Part shown: one piece after another, positions 24,400 through 32,209 of the stretch | Layout: every line of letters starts with the position of its first letter | How positions within the stretch are numbered: the first letter of the stretch is position 1 | Source of the DNA: CAKUIA01 sp044433115 | GTDB lineage: Bacteria; Verrucomicrobiota; Verrucomicrobiia; Opitutales; Intestinicryptomonadaceae | Direction of reading: 5' to 3' | Length of the DNA stretch: 64,000 nt | Assembly (NCBI GenBank): GCA_044433115.1 | Contig: JAWXTY010000001.1 | Location: 124,001 to 188,000, forward strand | Notes under the pieces: generated by a model | Databases searched by the model: none | Told to the model about the DNA's origin: nothing | The model's input: the letters and a program-made list of their open reading frames with translations, nothing else | Position numbers and translations under genes: made by a program

Positions 24400-24918
24400 A
24401 TAAGAAAAATGGACTCGCTCATTTGTTTTTGCTTTCAGCAAAACCTGCATTGTTCTCGCACTTCGTGTAAATGCTAAAGCATTTATCCTACCCAAAAGCT
24501 TTTGCTTTGCAAAATTTTCGTGTTGCCTCCACATCGAAAGAGAAGTATCTCTTTCGAATTAATTCCAATGTATGTAAAATTTTAGGTTTTGCACTTGAAG
24601 GTGCAAAGAGAGTGGACAGTGGACAGTGGACAGCGAGTCTTAAGGAAATTTTTGAGACGTTGCTTTTTTGGGGGTTTATTTTGTAATTTACAGGGAAAAT
24701 CTTTTGTTAATTTATTCTATCTGTTAAATTTTTCTTAAAAAAGCCAATCTAAAAGAGCCAGAATTATTGAAATTTTCTTAAGACTCGCTGTCAACTGTCC
24801 ACTGTCCACTGTCCACTATTTAGATAAATATTTAAAAAATTAGATTTTATATCTTGACGATTTCTTGTAAAAGTCCATTCTTTAAGGTTTAAAAATTTAC
24901 AAAATCAATTTTACAATA
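24400..24918. other. 519-base gene-free region made of repeat and hairpin modules
   Basis: No convincing gene is present. From left to right: a small palindrome (AAATGC/GCATTT at 24469-24484), the duplicated module at 24529-24608 containing the perfect hairpin CGAAAGAGA-AGTA-TCTCTTTCG (24535-24556) and a TTTGCAC/GTGCAAA hairpin, and then a large inverted repeat of GTGGACA heptamers (24611-24818). The tig promoter must lie near 24850-24918; TTGACG at about 24854 is the only -35-like sequence seen there, with no convincing -10 box. Confidence 0.7.
24611..24818. repeat. Long inverted repeat built on GTGGACA heptamers
   Basis: The left arm starts at 24611 with three GTGGACA heptamers followed by GCGAGTCTTAAGGAAATTT. 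The right arm (about 24768-24818) reads as the reverse complement with an extra GTTGACA unit (TCTTAAGACTCGCTGTCAAC, then ACTGTCC repeats). The arms are about 45 bases each and enclose about 115 bases of AT-rich DNA. A third half-copy begins at 28109. Confidence 0.8.
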
Positions 24919-26226
24919 ATGAATACAAATATAGAGACAATAAACGATACAAGGAAAAAAATCACAGTAACTTTAGACGCAGCAGAATGTGCAAGCGAAA
25001 AGGAACTAGTAATAGCTGACTTTGTAAAACATTCAAGTATCTCTGGCTTCAGAAAGGGCAAAGCTCCTTTAGCTATGGTATTAAAAAGATACGAAAAAGA
25101 CATCAAGCAAGCTTGCGAAAAGGGCTTGGTTCAAAAGGCTGTTCAAGCTCTTAACGACATTAAGGAGTTTGATATTTTTGCTATCGTTTCTTTAGACCAA
25201 AACATAACTGAAGAAGGTGCTACTATAGATATGAATGCAGATATTTATCCTGAAATGGAAATCCCTGCAGACCTAAGTACTACTGTAGAATTAGACGCTA
25301 CTGAAGTTAAAGACGAAGAAATCGAAAGAGTTATGGACTACTACAGAAATCAATACGCTAAGTATGAAACTGTAGAAGCTGCTGTAGCTAAGGGTAATTA
25401 CGTAAATGTATCTTACGAAGGTAAAATTGGCGACACTTTAATATCTGAAATTGCTCCAAATTCTCCAATGTATGGCACACAAAAGTCTACTTGGGAAGAA
25501 GCTGGTAACGAAAATGCACCAGGAGTACAAGCTATCGTTCAAGGCTTAGTTGATATGAATAAGGGCGACAAAAAGACTGTTACAGAAACTTTCGCTGAAG
25601 ACTTCTCTGTAGCTGAATTAGCTGGCAAGGAAGCAACTTATGAAATCGAAGTTTTAGAAGTTAAGGAAAAAATCCTCCCTACATTTGACGAAGAGTTCTG
25701 CAAAACTTTAAAAGTAGAGTCTGAAGAAGCTTTGCGTACAAAGGTTAAAGAAGACATCGAAAAGGAAAAAGTTCAATACAACGAAGTTGCTAAGAGAGAA
25801 AAAGCTGTTGAGCAATTGATGGCTAAGGTTGAATTTAACGCTCCTGAAACTGCTATAGAAGAAGAAAAGGAAGCAATTCTTTCTGAAACTATGATGAGAT
25901 ATATGTCTCAAGGCGTTTCTCGTGAAGTTTTAGAACAAAACAAAGAAGCATTGTTCGAAGGTGCAGAAAAAGACGCACAAATTCGTTCTAAGATGCGTAT
26001 ATTCTTAAATAGACTTGCAAAGGCAAACAAGCTAGTTGTTGATAATGACGACCTAAGCAGAATTATCTGGCAAGAAGCTATGAGAGAAAGAGTTTCTCCA
26101 GACGAGTTTGTTAAGAAGCTTAAGGGCGACCAAAAGAGAATTAATAGATTTAAGGCTGACGCACTATTGCAAAAAGCTATTAACTTTGTAGCAGAAAAAG
26201 CCGAAGTTAAGACTAAAGAAGCATAA
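24919..26226 (+). CDS. tig: Trigger factor (ribosome-associated chaperone/PPIase)
   Basis: The first chaperone met by nascent chains at the ribosome exit. The 435 residues have the N-terminal ribosome-binding domain with signature 'SGFRKGKAPLAMV' (about 35-47), a FKBP-like PPIase domain (about 155-245, 'GNYVNVSYEGKIGDTL') with a longer loop than in E. coli, and a helical C-terminal substrate-binding domain. It is immediately followed by clpP and clpX, the usual order in many bacteria, with a terminator-like hairpin between tig and clpP. Confidence 0.95.
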   Translation: MNTNIETINDTRKKITVTLDAAECASEKELVIADFVKHSSISGFRKGKAPLAMVLKRYEKDIKQACEKGLVQKAVQALNDIKEFDIFAIVSLDQNITEEGATIDMNADIYPEMEIPADLSTTVELDATEVKDEEIERVMDYYRNQYAKYETVEAAVAKGNYVNVSYEGKIGDTLISEIAPNSPMYGTQKSTWEEAGNENAPGVQAIVQGLVDMNKGDKKTVTETFAEDFSVAELAGKEATYEIEVLEVKEKILPTFDEEFCKTLKVESEEALRTKVKEDIEKEKVQYNEVAKREKAVEQLMAKVEFNAPETAIEEEKEAILSETMMRYMSQGVSREVLEQNKEALFEGAEKDAQIRSKMRIFLNRLAKANKLVVDNDDLSRIIWQEAMRERVSPDEFVKKLKGDQKRINRFKADALLQKAINFVAEKAEVKTKEA

Positions 26227-26242
26227 TTAAAAATTAAGAAAC

Positions 26243-26271
26243 ACTCTTGGCACAAAACGCCAAGAGTATTT
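26243..26271 (+). terminator. Terminator-like hairpin after tig
   Basis: A 9-bp perfect stem (ACTCTTGGC at 26243-26251, GCCAAGAGT at 26259-26267) with a 7-base loop, followed by ATTTTATATAG. The T-tract is interrupted, so termination may be partial, leaving read-through to clpP-clpX. Confidence 0.6.
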
Positions 26272-26307
26272 TATATAGATTTTAGATATAAAAAAGAAAG
26301 CAAAAAT

Positions 26308-26898
26308 ATGAGTTATTATCCTTTACCACATGTAGTAGAAAAAGACGGAAGGTCTGAGAGAACTTGGGATATTTATTCTAGGTTACTAAAAGATAGAATT
26401 ATATTTATAGGTACGCCTATAGACGACTATGTTGCAAATGCAGTAGTTGCTCAAATGTTGTTTTTGCAAATGGAAGACTCTAAAAAGGACATTAATATTT
26501 ATATTAATAGCCCAGGGGGTTCTGTAACTGCAGGTATGGCAATTTACGACACGATGAACTTTTTAAAGTGCGATGTTGTAACTTATTGCATAGGTCAAGC
26601 TGCAAGTATGGCTACTGTAATTTTATCAGCAGGTACAAAGGGTAAGCGTTATGCTTTGCCTAATTCTAGGGTTATGATACACCAACCTTCTGGTGGTGCT
26701 GGTGGTCAAGCCTCTGATATTAGCATTATGGCTAACGAAATCCTACGCTGGCGTAAGGTGCTTAATGAAGTGTTGGCTAAAAACACTAATAAAAGTGCTG
26801 AGCAAATCGCAAAAGACTCTGATAGAGACTTCTTTATGACTGCTCCTGAAGCTTGCGAATATGGCATTGTAGACAAAGTAATAGAGAACAAAGCGTAA
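26308..26898 (+). CDS. clpP: ATP-dependent Clp protease proteolytic subunit
   Basis: Serine peptidase that forms the tetradecameric ClpXP barrel in the cytoplasm. The 196 residues have the catalytic triad Ser100 ('GQAASMATVIL'), His125 ('RVMIHQPSGGAGGQASD') and Asp174 ('DRDFFMTAPEA'). The propeptide is short. Its TAA stop overlaps the clpX ATG by one base (TAATG), so the two proteins are made coupled. Confidence 0.97.
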   Translation: MSYYPLPHVVEKDGRSERTWDIYSRLLKDRIIFIGTPIDDYVANAVVAQMLFLQMEDSKKDINIYINSPGGSVTAGMAIYDTMNFLKCDVVTYCIGQAASMATVILSAGTKGKRYALPNSRVMIHQPSGGAGGQASDISIMANEILRWRKVLNEVLAKNTNKSAEQIAKDSDRDFFMTAPEACEYGIVDKVIENKA

Positions 26899-28109
26899 TG
26901 GCTAAAGATTTTAAATGTAGCTTTTGTGGCAGAAAAGACAACCCTGCTAAGGATTTTATCAAAGGATATAGCGATGTTTTTATCTGCTCTGACTGCGTCG
27001 CTACTATCAGCGATATGCTTAAGATAAAGCACGAGCAAGACGCTGATGGTAAATCTGGACAAGGCTTAGACTTTGATTTACCTTCGCCTTCTCAAATGAA
27101 AGCGAAGTTAGATGATTATGTCGTTGGGCAAGACGAAGCTAAAAAGCTTTTAAGTGTAGCTGTATATAATCATTATAAGCGTATAAATCCAAAGAAGCTC
27201 AATGCTAATGAGGCTCTTATGAAAGAACTTGAAGATGTTCAAGTTGAAAAGAGCAACATTATGCTTATAGGTCCAACAGGTTCTGGTAAGACTTATTTGG
27301 CAAGAACTTTAGCTGATATGTTGAACGTTCCTTTTGCTATTGCAGATGCTACAAATGTTACTGAAGCTGGCTATGTTGGTGAGGACGTTGAAAATATCAT
27401 TTTAAATCTTCTTCGTGCTGCAGATTTCAATATAGAAAAGGCTCAAAGAGGTATAATCTATGTAGACGAAATCGACAAGATTGCAAGGAAGATGGAAAAT
27501 GTATCTATTACTAGAGACGTTGGCGGCGAAGGCGTTCAACAAGCTTTATTGAAGATATTAGAAGGCTCCGTTTGCAATATTCCACCTAAGGGAGGCAGAA
27601 AGCACCCAGACCAAGAATATATAAGGGTAGATACAAGGAATATCTTGTTTATATGTGCAGGTGCATTTGTTGGCTTAGACGAAATTATAGAGAAACGTTC
27701 AACTAATAAGGGCTTGGGTTTTGCTAACGAAGAGGAAGCTGACACTCTAAATAAATCTAAAAAAGTTGAAGCTCAAGACTTAGTTAAATACGGCTTTATA
27801 CCAGAATTTATAGGCAGATTGCCAGTAGTTACTACACTATCACAACTAACAGAAGAGGACTTAGTTCATATACTTAATTCTACAAAAAACTCTCTAGTAA
27901 AACAATACAGAAAGCTTTTTGCAATGGAAGGTATAGACCTAAAATTCTCTGATAAGGCAATCAAACAAGTTGCAAAAAAAGCAATAGAAATGGGAACAGG
28001 AGCAAGAGCCCTACGCTCAATAATGGAGTCAGTAATGCTAAAATACTCCTACGACATACCAGATATGCCCCAAAAACCCGACTCCATCGAAATCGACTCT
28101 ATTGACTAG
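26898..28109 (+). CDS. clpX: ATP-dependent Clp protease ATP-binding subunit ClpX
   Basis: AAA+ unfoldase that feeds ClpP. 403 residues from ATG 26898. The zinc-binding domain has Cys7, Cys10, Cys30 and Cys33. Walker A is GPTGSGKT (125-132), Walker B is 'IIYVDEIDKIARK', and the pore and ClpP-docking region reads 'NKGLGFANEE' (LGF in place of the usual IGF). The sensor region 'GFIPEFIGRLPV' and the C-terminal 'GARALRSIMESVMLKYSYDIP' are intact. An upstream in-frame start at 26853 lies inside clpP and is rejected. The stop codon is directly followed by the GTGGACA repeat. Confidence 0.97.
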   Translation: MAKDFKCSFCGRKDNPAKDFIKGYSDVFICSDCVATISDMLKIKHEQDADGKSGQGLDFDLPSPSQMKAKLDDYVVGQDEAKKLLSVAVYNHYKRINPKKLNANEALMKELEDVQVEKSNIMLIGPTGSGKTYLARTLADMLNVPFAIADATNVTEAGYVGEDVENIILNLLRAADFNIEKAQRGIIYVDEIDKIARKMENVSITRDVGGEGVQQALLKILEGSVCNIPPKGGRKHPDQEYIRVDTRNILFICAGAFVGLDEIIEKRSTNKGLGFANEEEADTLNKSKKVEAQDLVKYGFIPEFIGRLPVVTTLSQLTEEDLVHILNSTKNSLVKQYRKLFAMEGIDLKFSDKAIKQVAKKAIEMGTGARALRSIMESVMLKYSYDIPDMPQKPDSIEIDSID

Positions 28110-28152
28110 TGGACAATGGACAGTGGACAATGGACAGTGAGTCCTAAGAAAA
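28109..28152. repeat. GTGGACA/ATGGACA heptamer repeat at the clpX stop codon
   Basis: Alternating GTGGACA and ATGGACA units followed by GTGAGTCCTAAGAAAAT. This matches one arm of the inverted repeat at 24611-24818, including the unique sequence after the heptamers. It begins in the last base of the clpX stop codon. It is part of a gene-free stretch of 506 bases (28110-28615) that also holds element D, a terminator, the duplicated hairpin module and the structured repeat. Confidence 0.75.
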
Positions 28153-28172
28153 TATCAAAGTCTCTAGTTTTA

Positions 28173-28209
28173 GGGGCTTTCTAATAAAAACCAATTTTTA
28201 GAAACCCCC
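28173..28209. repeat. Degenerate short element of the TTTCTAAAAATTGG family (element D)
   Basis: GGGGCTTTCTAA at 28173-28184 pairs imperfectly with TTAGAAACCCCC at 28198-28209. The right half (AAAACCAATTTTTAGAAACC) is identical to the right end of the 293-bp element at 18708, so D looks like an internally deleted copy. Confidence 0.6.
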
Positions 28210-28235
28210 TTTAGATTTAGATTTTAGTTTTACAT

Positions 28236-28280
28236 AAAAAACCTGCTATCTTAGTTTTTTAAGATATTGCAGGTTTTTTT
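28236..28280. terminator. Bidirectional terminator between clpX and hom
   Basis: The stem AAAAACCTGC (28237-28246) pairs with GCAGGTTTTT (28269-28278); a second inner helix ATCTTA/TAAGAT sits above a small bulge. A T-run follows on the plus strand and, in reverse, on the minus strand, so it can serve both convergent genes. Confidence 0.8.
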
Positions 28281-28307
28281 GTTTTAATAACTCTTTTAAA
28301 AATCCCC

Positions 28308-28392
28308 CTTTGCACCTTCAAGTGCAAAGCCTAAAATATTATATACATTGTAATTAAATTGAAAGAGATACTTCTCTTTCAATGGATGGGGT
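28308..28392. repeat. Duplicated hairpin module, inverted copy of 24529-24608
   Basis: The sequence CTTTGCACCTTCAAGTGCAA followed by an AT-rich block and GAAAGAGATACTTCTCTTTC is the reverse complement of the block at 24529-24608 with scattered differences. Both palindromes are kept. The base pair closing the GAAAGAGA hairpin is C-G in one copy and T-A in the other, a compensatory change. Confidence 0.7.
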
Positions 28393-28485
28393 TTTTGTTA
28401 AATTATCTTTAATTTTTTCAAAATTAATTTAATTTAACAAAAAGAAGAGTTGGCAACCGACTAGCACCCCTAGAAAACACACTAA

Positions 28486-28600
28486 TCAACAAACGCCAAC
28501 TAAGCCCAATAAAGTCAAGGCTAGCCTTATTTCAGGTTTTAAGGGCGGAAACTAAGCCCTTAATGGGGTTCTAAGGGCTAAAACCCCTTAGCCTAAATCT
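28486..28600. other. Candidate structured RNA or dispersed structured repeat, copy 1
   Basis: A 115-base segment shares both ends and most of its body with 48361-48479 (CAACAAACGCCAACTAAGCCC at the left, CCCCTTAGCCTAAATCT at the right). Stem 1 is TTAAGGGC (28539-28546) with GCCCTTAA (28556-28563) around the loop GGAAACTAA. Stem 2 is GGGGTT/AACCCC (28565-28570, 28582-28587); an alternative stem CTAAGGG/CCCTTAG (28571-28577, 28585-28591) excludes it. The right end is 15 bases from the hom stop codon. I know no named RNA family with this pattern. Confidence 0.55.
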
Positions 28601-28615
28601 TTATCTTTCTATGTA

Positions 28616-29902
28616 TTATTTAAAAATTCGTAGTACGAAAGGTTTTGAGTATACGAAAGGTAGAGCTTCGATTGTGGATAAGGCTCTAGCGATTGCTCCT
28701 TCGGTGGAGTCGTGGGTAGTAAATACTAACCAAGCTTTATCTTCTTCTTCGTGTTTGTGTTGTTGGAATTGCTCAACTGAGATATTTTCCTTAGCCAATG
28801 CTGATGTTAATGCTGACAATACGCCAACCTTATCTTCAACTTCTACTCTCATATAAAATTCGCCTACAACTTCGTCTAAAGATGCTATAGTTTGAGATGT
28901 AGACTCTATAGTATTAATAATTTTAGAGCCTTCCAAGAAAGAAATTGCGTCTGCTATGTCTGCTATAACGGCACTTGCAGTTGCGTCTTGCCCTGCCCCT
29001 CTGCCTATATATACAGTTCTGCCAACTACATCGCCTGTGATAGAAACTGCGTTAAAAGCTTCGTTTACATTTGCCAAAGAGTCGCTCAATGGCAATAGTG
29101 CAGGATACACGCTTGCAAATATAGAGCCATTTTCAAAGCGTCTTGCACTAGCAACTAGCTTAACTCTGTAGTCAAATTCCTTAGCCCAGTGCATATCTTC
29201 AAGCATAATGCTTCTTATGCCACTAACTAGCATATCCTTAGTAGAAACCCAAGTGCCGTTTGCCAAGTATGATAATATAGAAATTTTGTGAGCACTATCC
29301 CAGCCATCTAGGTCTAAAGACTCGTCTGCTTCAACATAGCCTAAGCGTCTTGCATCATCTAAAATGCTCAAGTAACTTGCGTTTTCACGCTCCATTCTTG
29401 TTAGGATATAATTACAAGTGCCATTTAGTATGCCATAAATAAAAGAGCAATCGTTAGCCACTAAGCCCTCACGCAAAGCCTTAATTACAGGTATGCCACC
29501 TGCAACTGATGACTCATAGAAATATGCAGTGTTATACTTTTTTGCCTGAGCTAAAATCTTGTCGCCATATTCACAAATAACTGCCTTATTGGCACTTACA
29601 ACAATTTTACCATTTGCCAAAGCCTTCATTGTCAAATCGAAAGCAAGGTCAACGCCACCCATAAGCTCGCAAACGATGTCGATTTGGGGATCATTTACAA
29701 TATCGAGAGGCTCTTGCGTAAACAAAGAGGAGTCTATATCTATAGCTCTCGCCTTAGACAAATCTCTAACGCAAATCTTAGACAACTCATAATCTCCTGC
29801 AAAGCGTGCTGTATAAGTCTCATACTTTTCAGTCATATGCTTATAAACGCCACCACCTACAGTGCCTAAACCTAAAAATCCTATTTTATATTTCTTTTTC
29901 AT
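28616..29902 (-). CDS. hom: Homoserine dehydrogenase
   Basis: Reduces aspartate semialdehyde to homoserine for methionine, threonine and isoleucine. The 428 residues have an NAD(P)-binding 'GFLGLGTVGGGVYKHM' (about 8-23), the catalytic domain ('GIPVIKALREGLVANDCSFIYGILNGTCNYIL' region, 'EADESLDLDGWDSAHKISILS'), and a C-terminal ACT domain ('VGVLSALTSALAKENISVEQ') for allosteric control by amino acids. It is not fused to aspartokinase. It starts directly after the plsY stop (no gap), so it is the last gene of serA-plsY-hom. Confidence 0.96.
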   Translation of the reverse strand: MKKKYKIGFLGLGTVGGGVYKHMTEKYETYTARFAGDYELSKICVRDLSKARAIDIDSSLFTQEPLDIVNDPQIDIVCELMGGVDLAFDLTMKALANGKIVVSANKAVICEYGDKILAQAKKYNTAYFYESSVAGGIPVIKALREGLVANDCSFIYGILNGTCNYILTRMERENASYLSILDDARRLGYVEADESLDLDGWDSAHKISILSYLANGTWVSTKDMLVSGIRSIMLEDMHWAKEFDYRVKLVASARRFENGSIFASVYPALLPLSDSLANVNEAFNAVSITGDVVGRTVYIGRGAGQDATASAVIADIADAISFLEGSKIINTIESTSQTIASLDEVVGEFYMRVEVEDKVGVLSALTSALAKENISVEQFQQHKHEEEDKAWLVFTTHDSTEGAIARALSTIEALPFVYSKPFVLRIFK

Positions 29903-30529
29903 TTATTTTTTTGTAAATTTATGCTCAGTACCATTGCATATTCTAACTATATTAGAGCGATGTCTATAAGTTATAAATATACATACAATCAAAGCGAATA
30001 TGAATTGTATACTATTTGCCCCATTAATAATTAAAGCTGATACAGCTACGCTCACAGACATTAATATAGACGCAAGCGATACCATTTTTGACGCAAAAAA
30101 TACCACCAACCACACGATTAATGATATTAAAATTGGGTATATCAAAAGCGAGAACAAGCCACCTATAATTACAGATACGCCCTTGCCTCCTTTGAATTTC
30201 AAAAATACAGAAAAGCTATGCCCTAACAATGCTCCAAATAGCCCTAAAAAAGCCATATAATTAAGCTCTGTAGGTTCAGCTAAAGTGTAGCCAAAAAAGC
30301 TTAAAGCAAACATCCAATATGAAGCTATAAAACCCTTAAGTGCGTCTAAAATAAAGCATAGCCTGCCAGCAAAAGTGCCACAAGCCCTCTTTACATTAGT
30401 TGCCCCAGGGTTTCCACTTCCATATTTTAGAATATCAACTCCCTTTGCCCTTGCAATAATTACTGCAAAGGGAATTGCTCCTAATATATAGCCTACAACT
30501 AGGCTCAAAAATGCGTTTGTTAAAGACAT
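29903..30529 (-). CDS. plsY: Acyl-phosphate:glycerol-3-phosphate acyltransferase
   Basis: Inner-membrane enzyme that makes lysophosphatidic acid from acyl-phosphate and G3P. The 208 residues contain about five to six membrane segments and the PlsY motifs 'YGSGNPGATNVKRACG' (about 36-51) and 'FLKFKGGKGVSVI' (about 108-120). It lies 2 bases after serA and abuts hom, so it sits within an otherwise amino-acid operon. Confidence 0.95.
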   Translation of the reverse strand: MSLTNAFLSLVVGYILGAIPFAVIIARAKGVDILKYGSGNPGATNVKRACGTFAGRLCFILDALKGFIASYWMFALSFFGYTLAEPTELNYMAFLGLFGALLGHSFSVFLKFKGGKGVSVIIGGLFSLLIYPILISLIVWLVVFFASKMVSLASILMSVSVAVSALIINGANSIQFIFALIVCIFITYRHRSNIVRICNGTEHKFTKK

Positions 30530-30531
30530 TA

Positions 30532-32124
30532 TTACGCTAAATCAACAACCTTAACGTTAGTTATAGTGTCTATAGATAATAATTTCTCAATTACTTCTGC
30601 ATTAGGTACTTCGTCTAGTTCGTAAATAGCTAGAGCCTTATTAGTTTCAGCATTTCTGCTAACTGTCATATTTGCAATATTGCAAGAAGAGTCGCCTAAC
30701 AAGCTACCAATTTTACCAACCATACCAGGAACGTCGTCGTTATTTAACAACAACAAGCAGTTTTGAGGAATAACTTCAATATCTTGACCATTGATGCTCA
30801 AAACCTTAGAGTGAGCTTCCTTGCCCAAAACTGTACCAGAAACGCTGAAAGAATTGCCATCTTCGCAAGTTGCTGTCAACTCGATAACATCAGTGTAGTC
30901 AGTAACAACAGAGCTTGTGCTTTTTTCAACTTCTATGCCCAAAGACTTAAGTTTGCTAGGTGCATTTACGTCGTTTACAGTTGCACTAATCTTCTTTAGG
31001 TAACCCTTTTGTATAGCTAAAGATACCAAAGTATTGTCTTTTTCTGCGAGTGAACCAAAATATTTAATAGCCAACTTAGAAATTCTATCTGGAGAAATTT
31101 GTTGAATTACTGTACCCAACTTTTCGCCCAAAGTGATATAAGGAGCCATTTTTCTGATAGTGTCAGCATCAGCACTTGGAGCATTAACTGAATTTTTGAT
31201 AGCACCAGAAACTAGAACGTCTCTAATTAATTCAGCAACTTCTATGCCACAGCTTTCTTGAGCTTCTGCAGTAGATGCACCCAAGTGTGGAGTTAGAACC
31301 AAGTTAGAGATACCCAATAATGGGCTGTCCTTGCCTACAGGTTCGTCTTCATAAACGTCTAAACCAGCTGCTGCAACCTTACCAGATTTCAATGCTTCAA
31401 TCAAAGCACTTTCCTTGATGATACCACCTCTTGCACAGTTAAACACTCTTACGCCGTCTTTCATCTTAGCAAAAGCTTTTTCGTCGAGCATATATTTAGT
31501 AGCTTCAACTAGAGGCATATGTATAGTGATATAATCTGCTCTTGTGATAGCTTCTTCAAGCTCAACGATTTCTATACCCAAGCTTTCGGCCATTGCCTTA
31601 TTCATAAATGGGTCATAAGCTAAAACTTTCATATTGAAAGCCTGAGCACGCTTAGCAACTTCAGTACCAATTCTGCCCATACCTAAAATAGATAAAGTCT
31701 TATTTAGCAATTCGCTACCTTTGAAAGTTTTTCTATCCCAAATTCCCGCTTGCATAGAAGCATTAGCTTGAGGTATAGGGCGAGTTCCGCACAAAATGTG
31801 AGTGAAAGTCAATTCAGCTGTAGCAATAGTGTTACCAGTTGGAGTGTTCATCACAACGATACCCTTGTCTGTAGCTGCCTTTACGTCGATATTATCAACG
31901 CCAACACCTGCTCTGCCAAGTGCTTTTAAATTTTTACCACACTCTAAAACTTCAAGATTAATTTTAGTTTCCGAACGTACAATAATAGCACTTGCGTCCT
32001 TAGCAAGTTCTTTTATTTGCTCGTGAGTAGAGCCGTAAGCTTCAATAACTTCAAAGCCTTCTTGAGCCTTTAGAAGTTCAACGCCCTTTTTAGAAATAGG
32101 GTCTGCAACAATAACTTTTTTCAT
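30532..32124 (-). CDS. serA: D-3-phosphoglycerate dehydrogenase (long form with ACT domain)
   Basis: First step of serine synthesis: 3-phosphoglycerate to 3-phosphohydroxypyruvate. The 530 residues have the substrate domain ('AGVGVDNIDVKAATDKGIVV'), the NAD fold 'LGMGRIGTEVAKRAQAF', catalytic 'NCARGGIIKE' and 'LTPHLGASTAEAQE' (His), an intervening domain (about 315-450) and a C-terminal ACT domain ('VPGMVGKIGSLLGDSSCNIANM'). This is the type found in Mycobacterium and many other phyla. Upstream (32125-32209) is AT-rich with a TTGCTG/TTTATA-like pair that may be its promoter. Confidence 0.96.
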   Translation of the reverse strand: MKKVIVADPISKKGVELLKAQEGFEVIEAYGSTHEQIKELAKDASAIIVRSETKINLEVLECGKNLKALGRAGVGVDNIDVKAATDKGIVVMNTPTGNTIATAELTFTHILCGTRPIPQANASMQAGIWDRKTFKGSELLNKTLSILGMGRIGTEVAKRAQAFNMKVLAYDPFMNKAMAESLGIEIVELEEAITRADYITIHMPLVEATKYMLDEKAFAKMKDGVRVFNCARGGIIKESALIEALKSGKVAAAGLDVYEDEPVGKDSPLLGISNLVLTPHLGASTAEAQESCGIEVAELIRDVLVSGAIKNSVNAPSADADTIRKMAPYITLGEKLGTVIQQISPDRISKLAIKYFGSLAEKDNTLVSLAIQKGYLKKISATVNDVNAPSKLKSLGIEVEKSTSSVVTDYTDVIELTATCEDGNSFSVSGTVLGKEAHSKVLSINGQDIEVIPQNCLLLLNNDDVPGMVGKIGSLLGDSSCNIANMTVSRNAETNKALAIYELDEVPNAEVIEKLLSIDTITNVKVVDLA

Positions 32125-32209
32125 AGTTTTATATTTAAATTAAGAGTTTAATTAAATATTTTTTATAAAAAAAGGCAATCACTTTTTACAGCAATTTGCG
32201 AAAAATAAA

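Noticed and set aside
24611..24640. CRISPR array suggested by regular short repeats
   Set aside because: The heptamers are contiguous with no spacers, and no cas gene is present.
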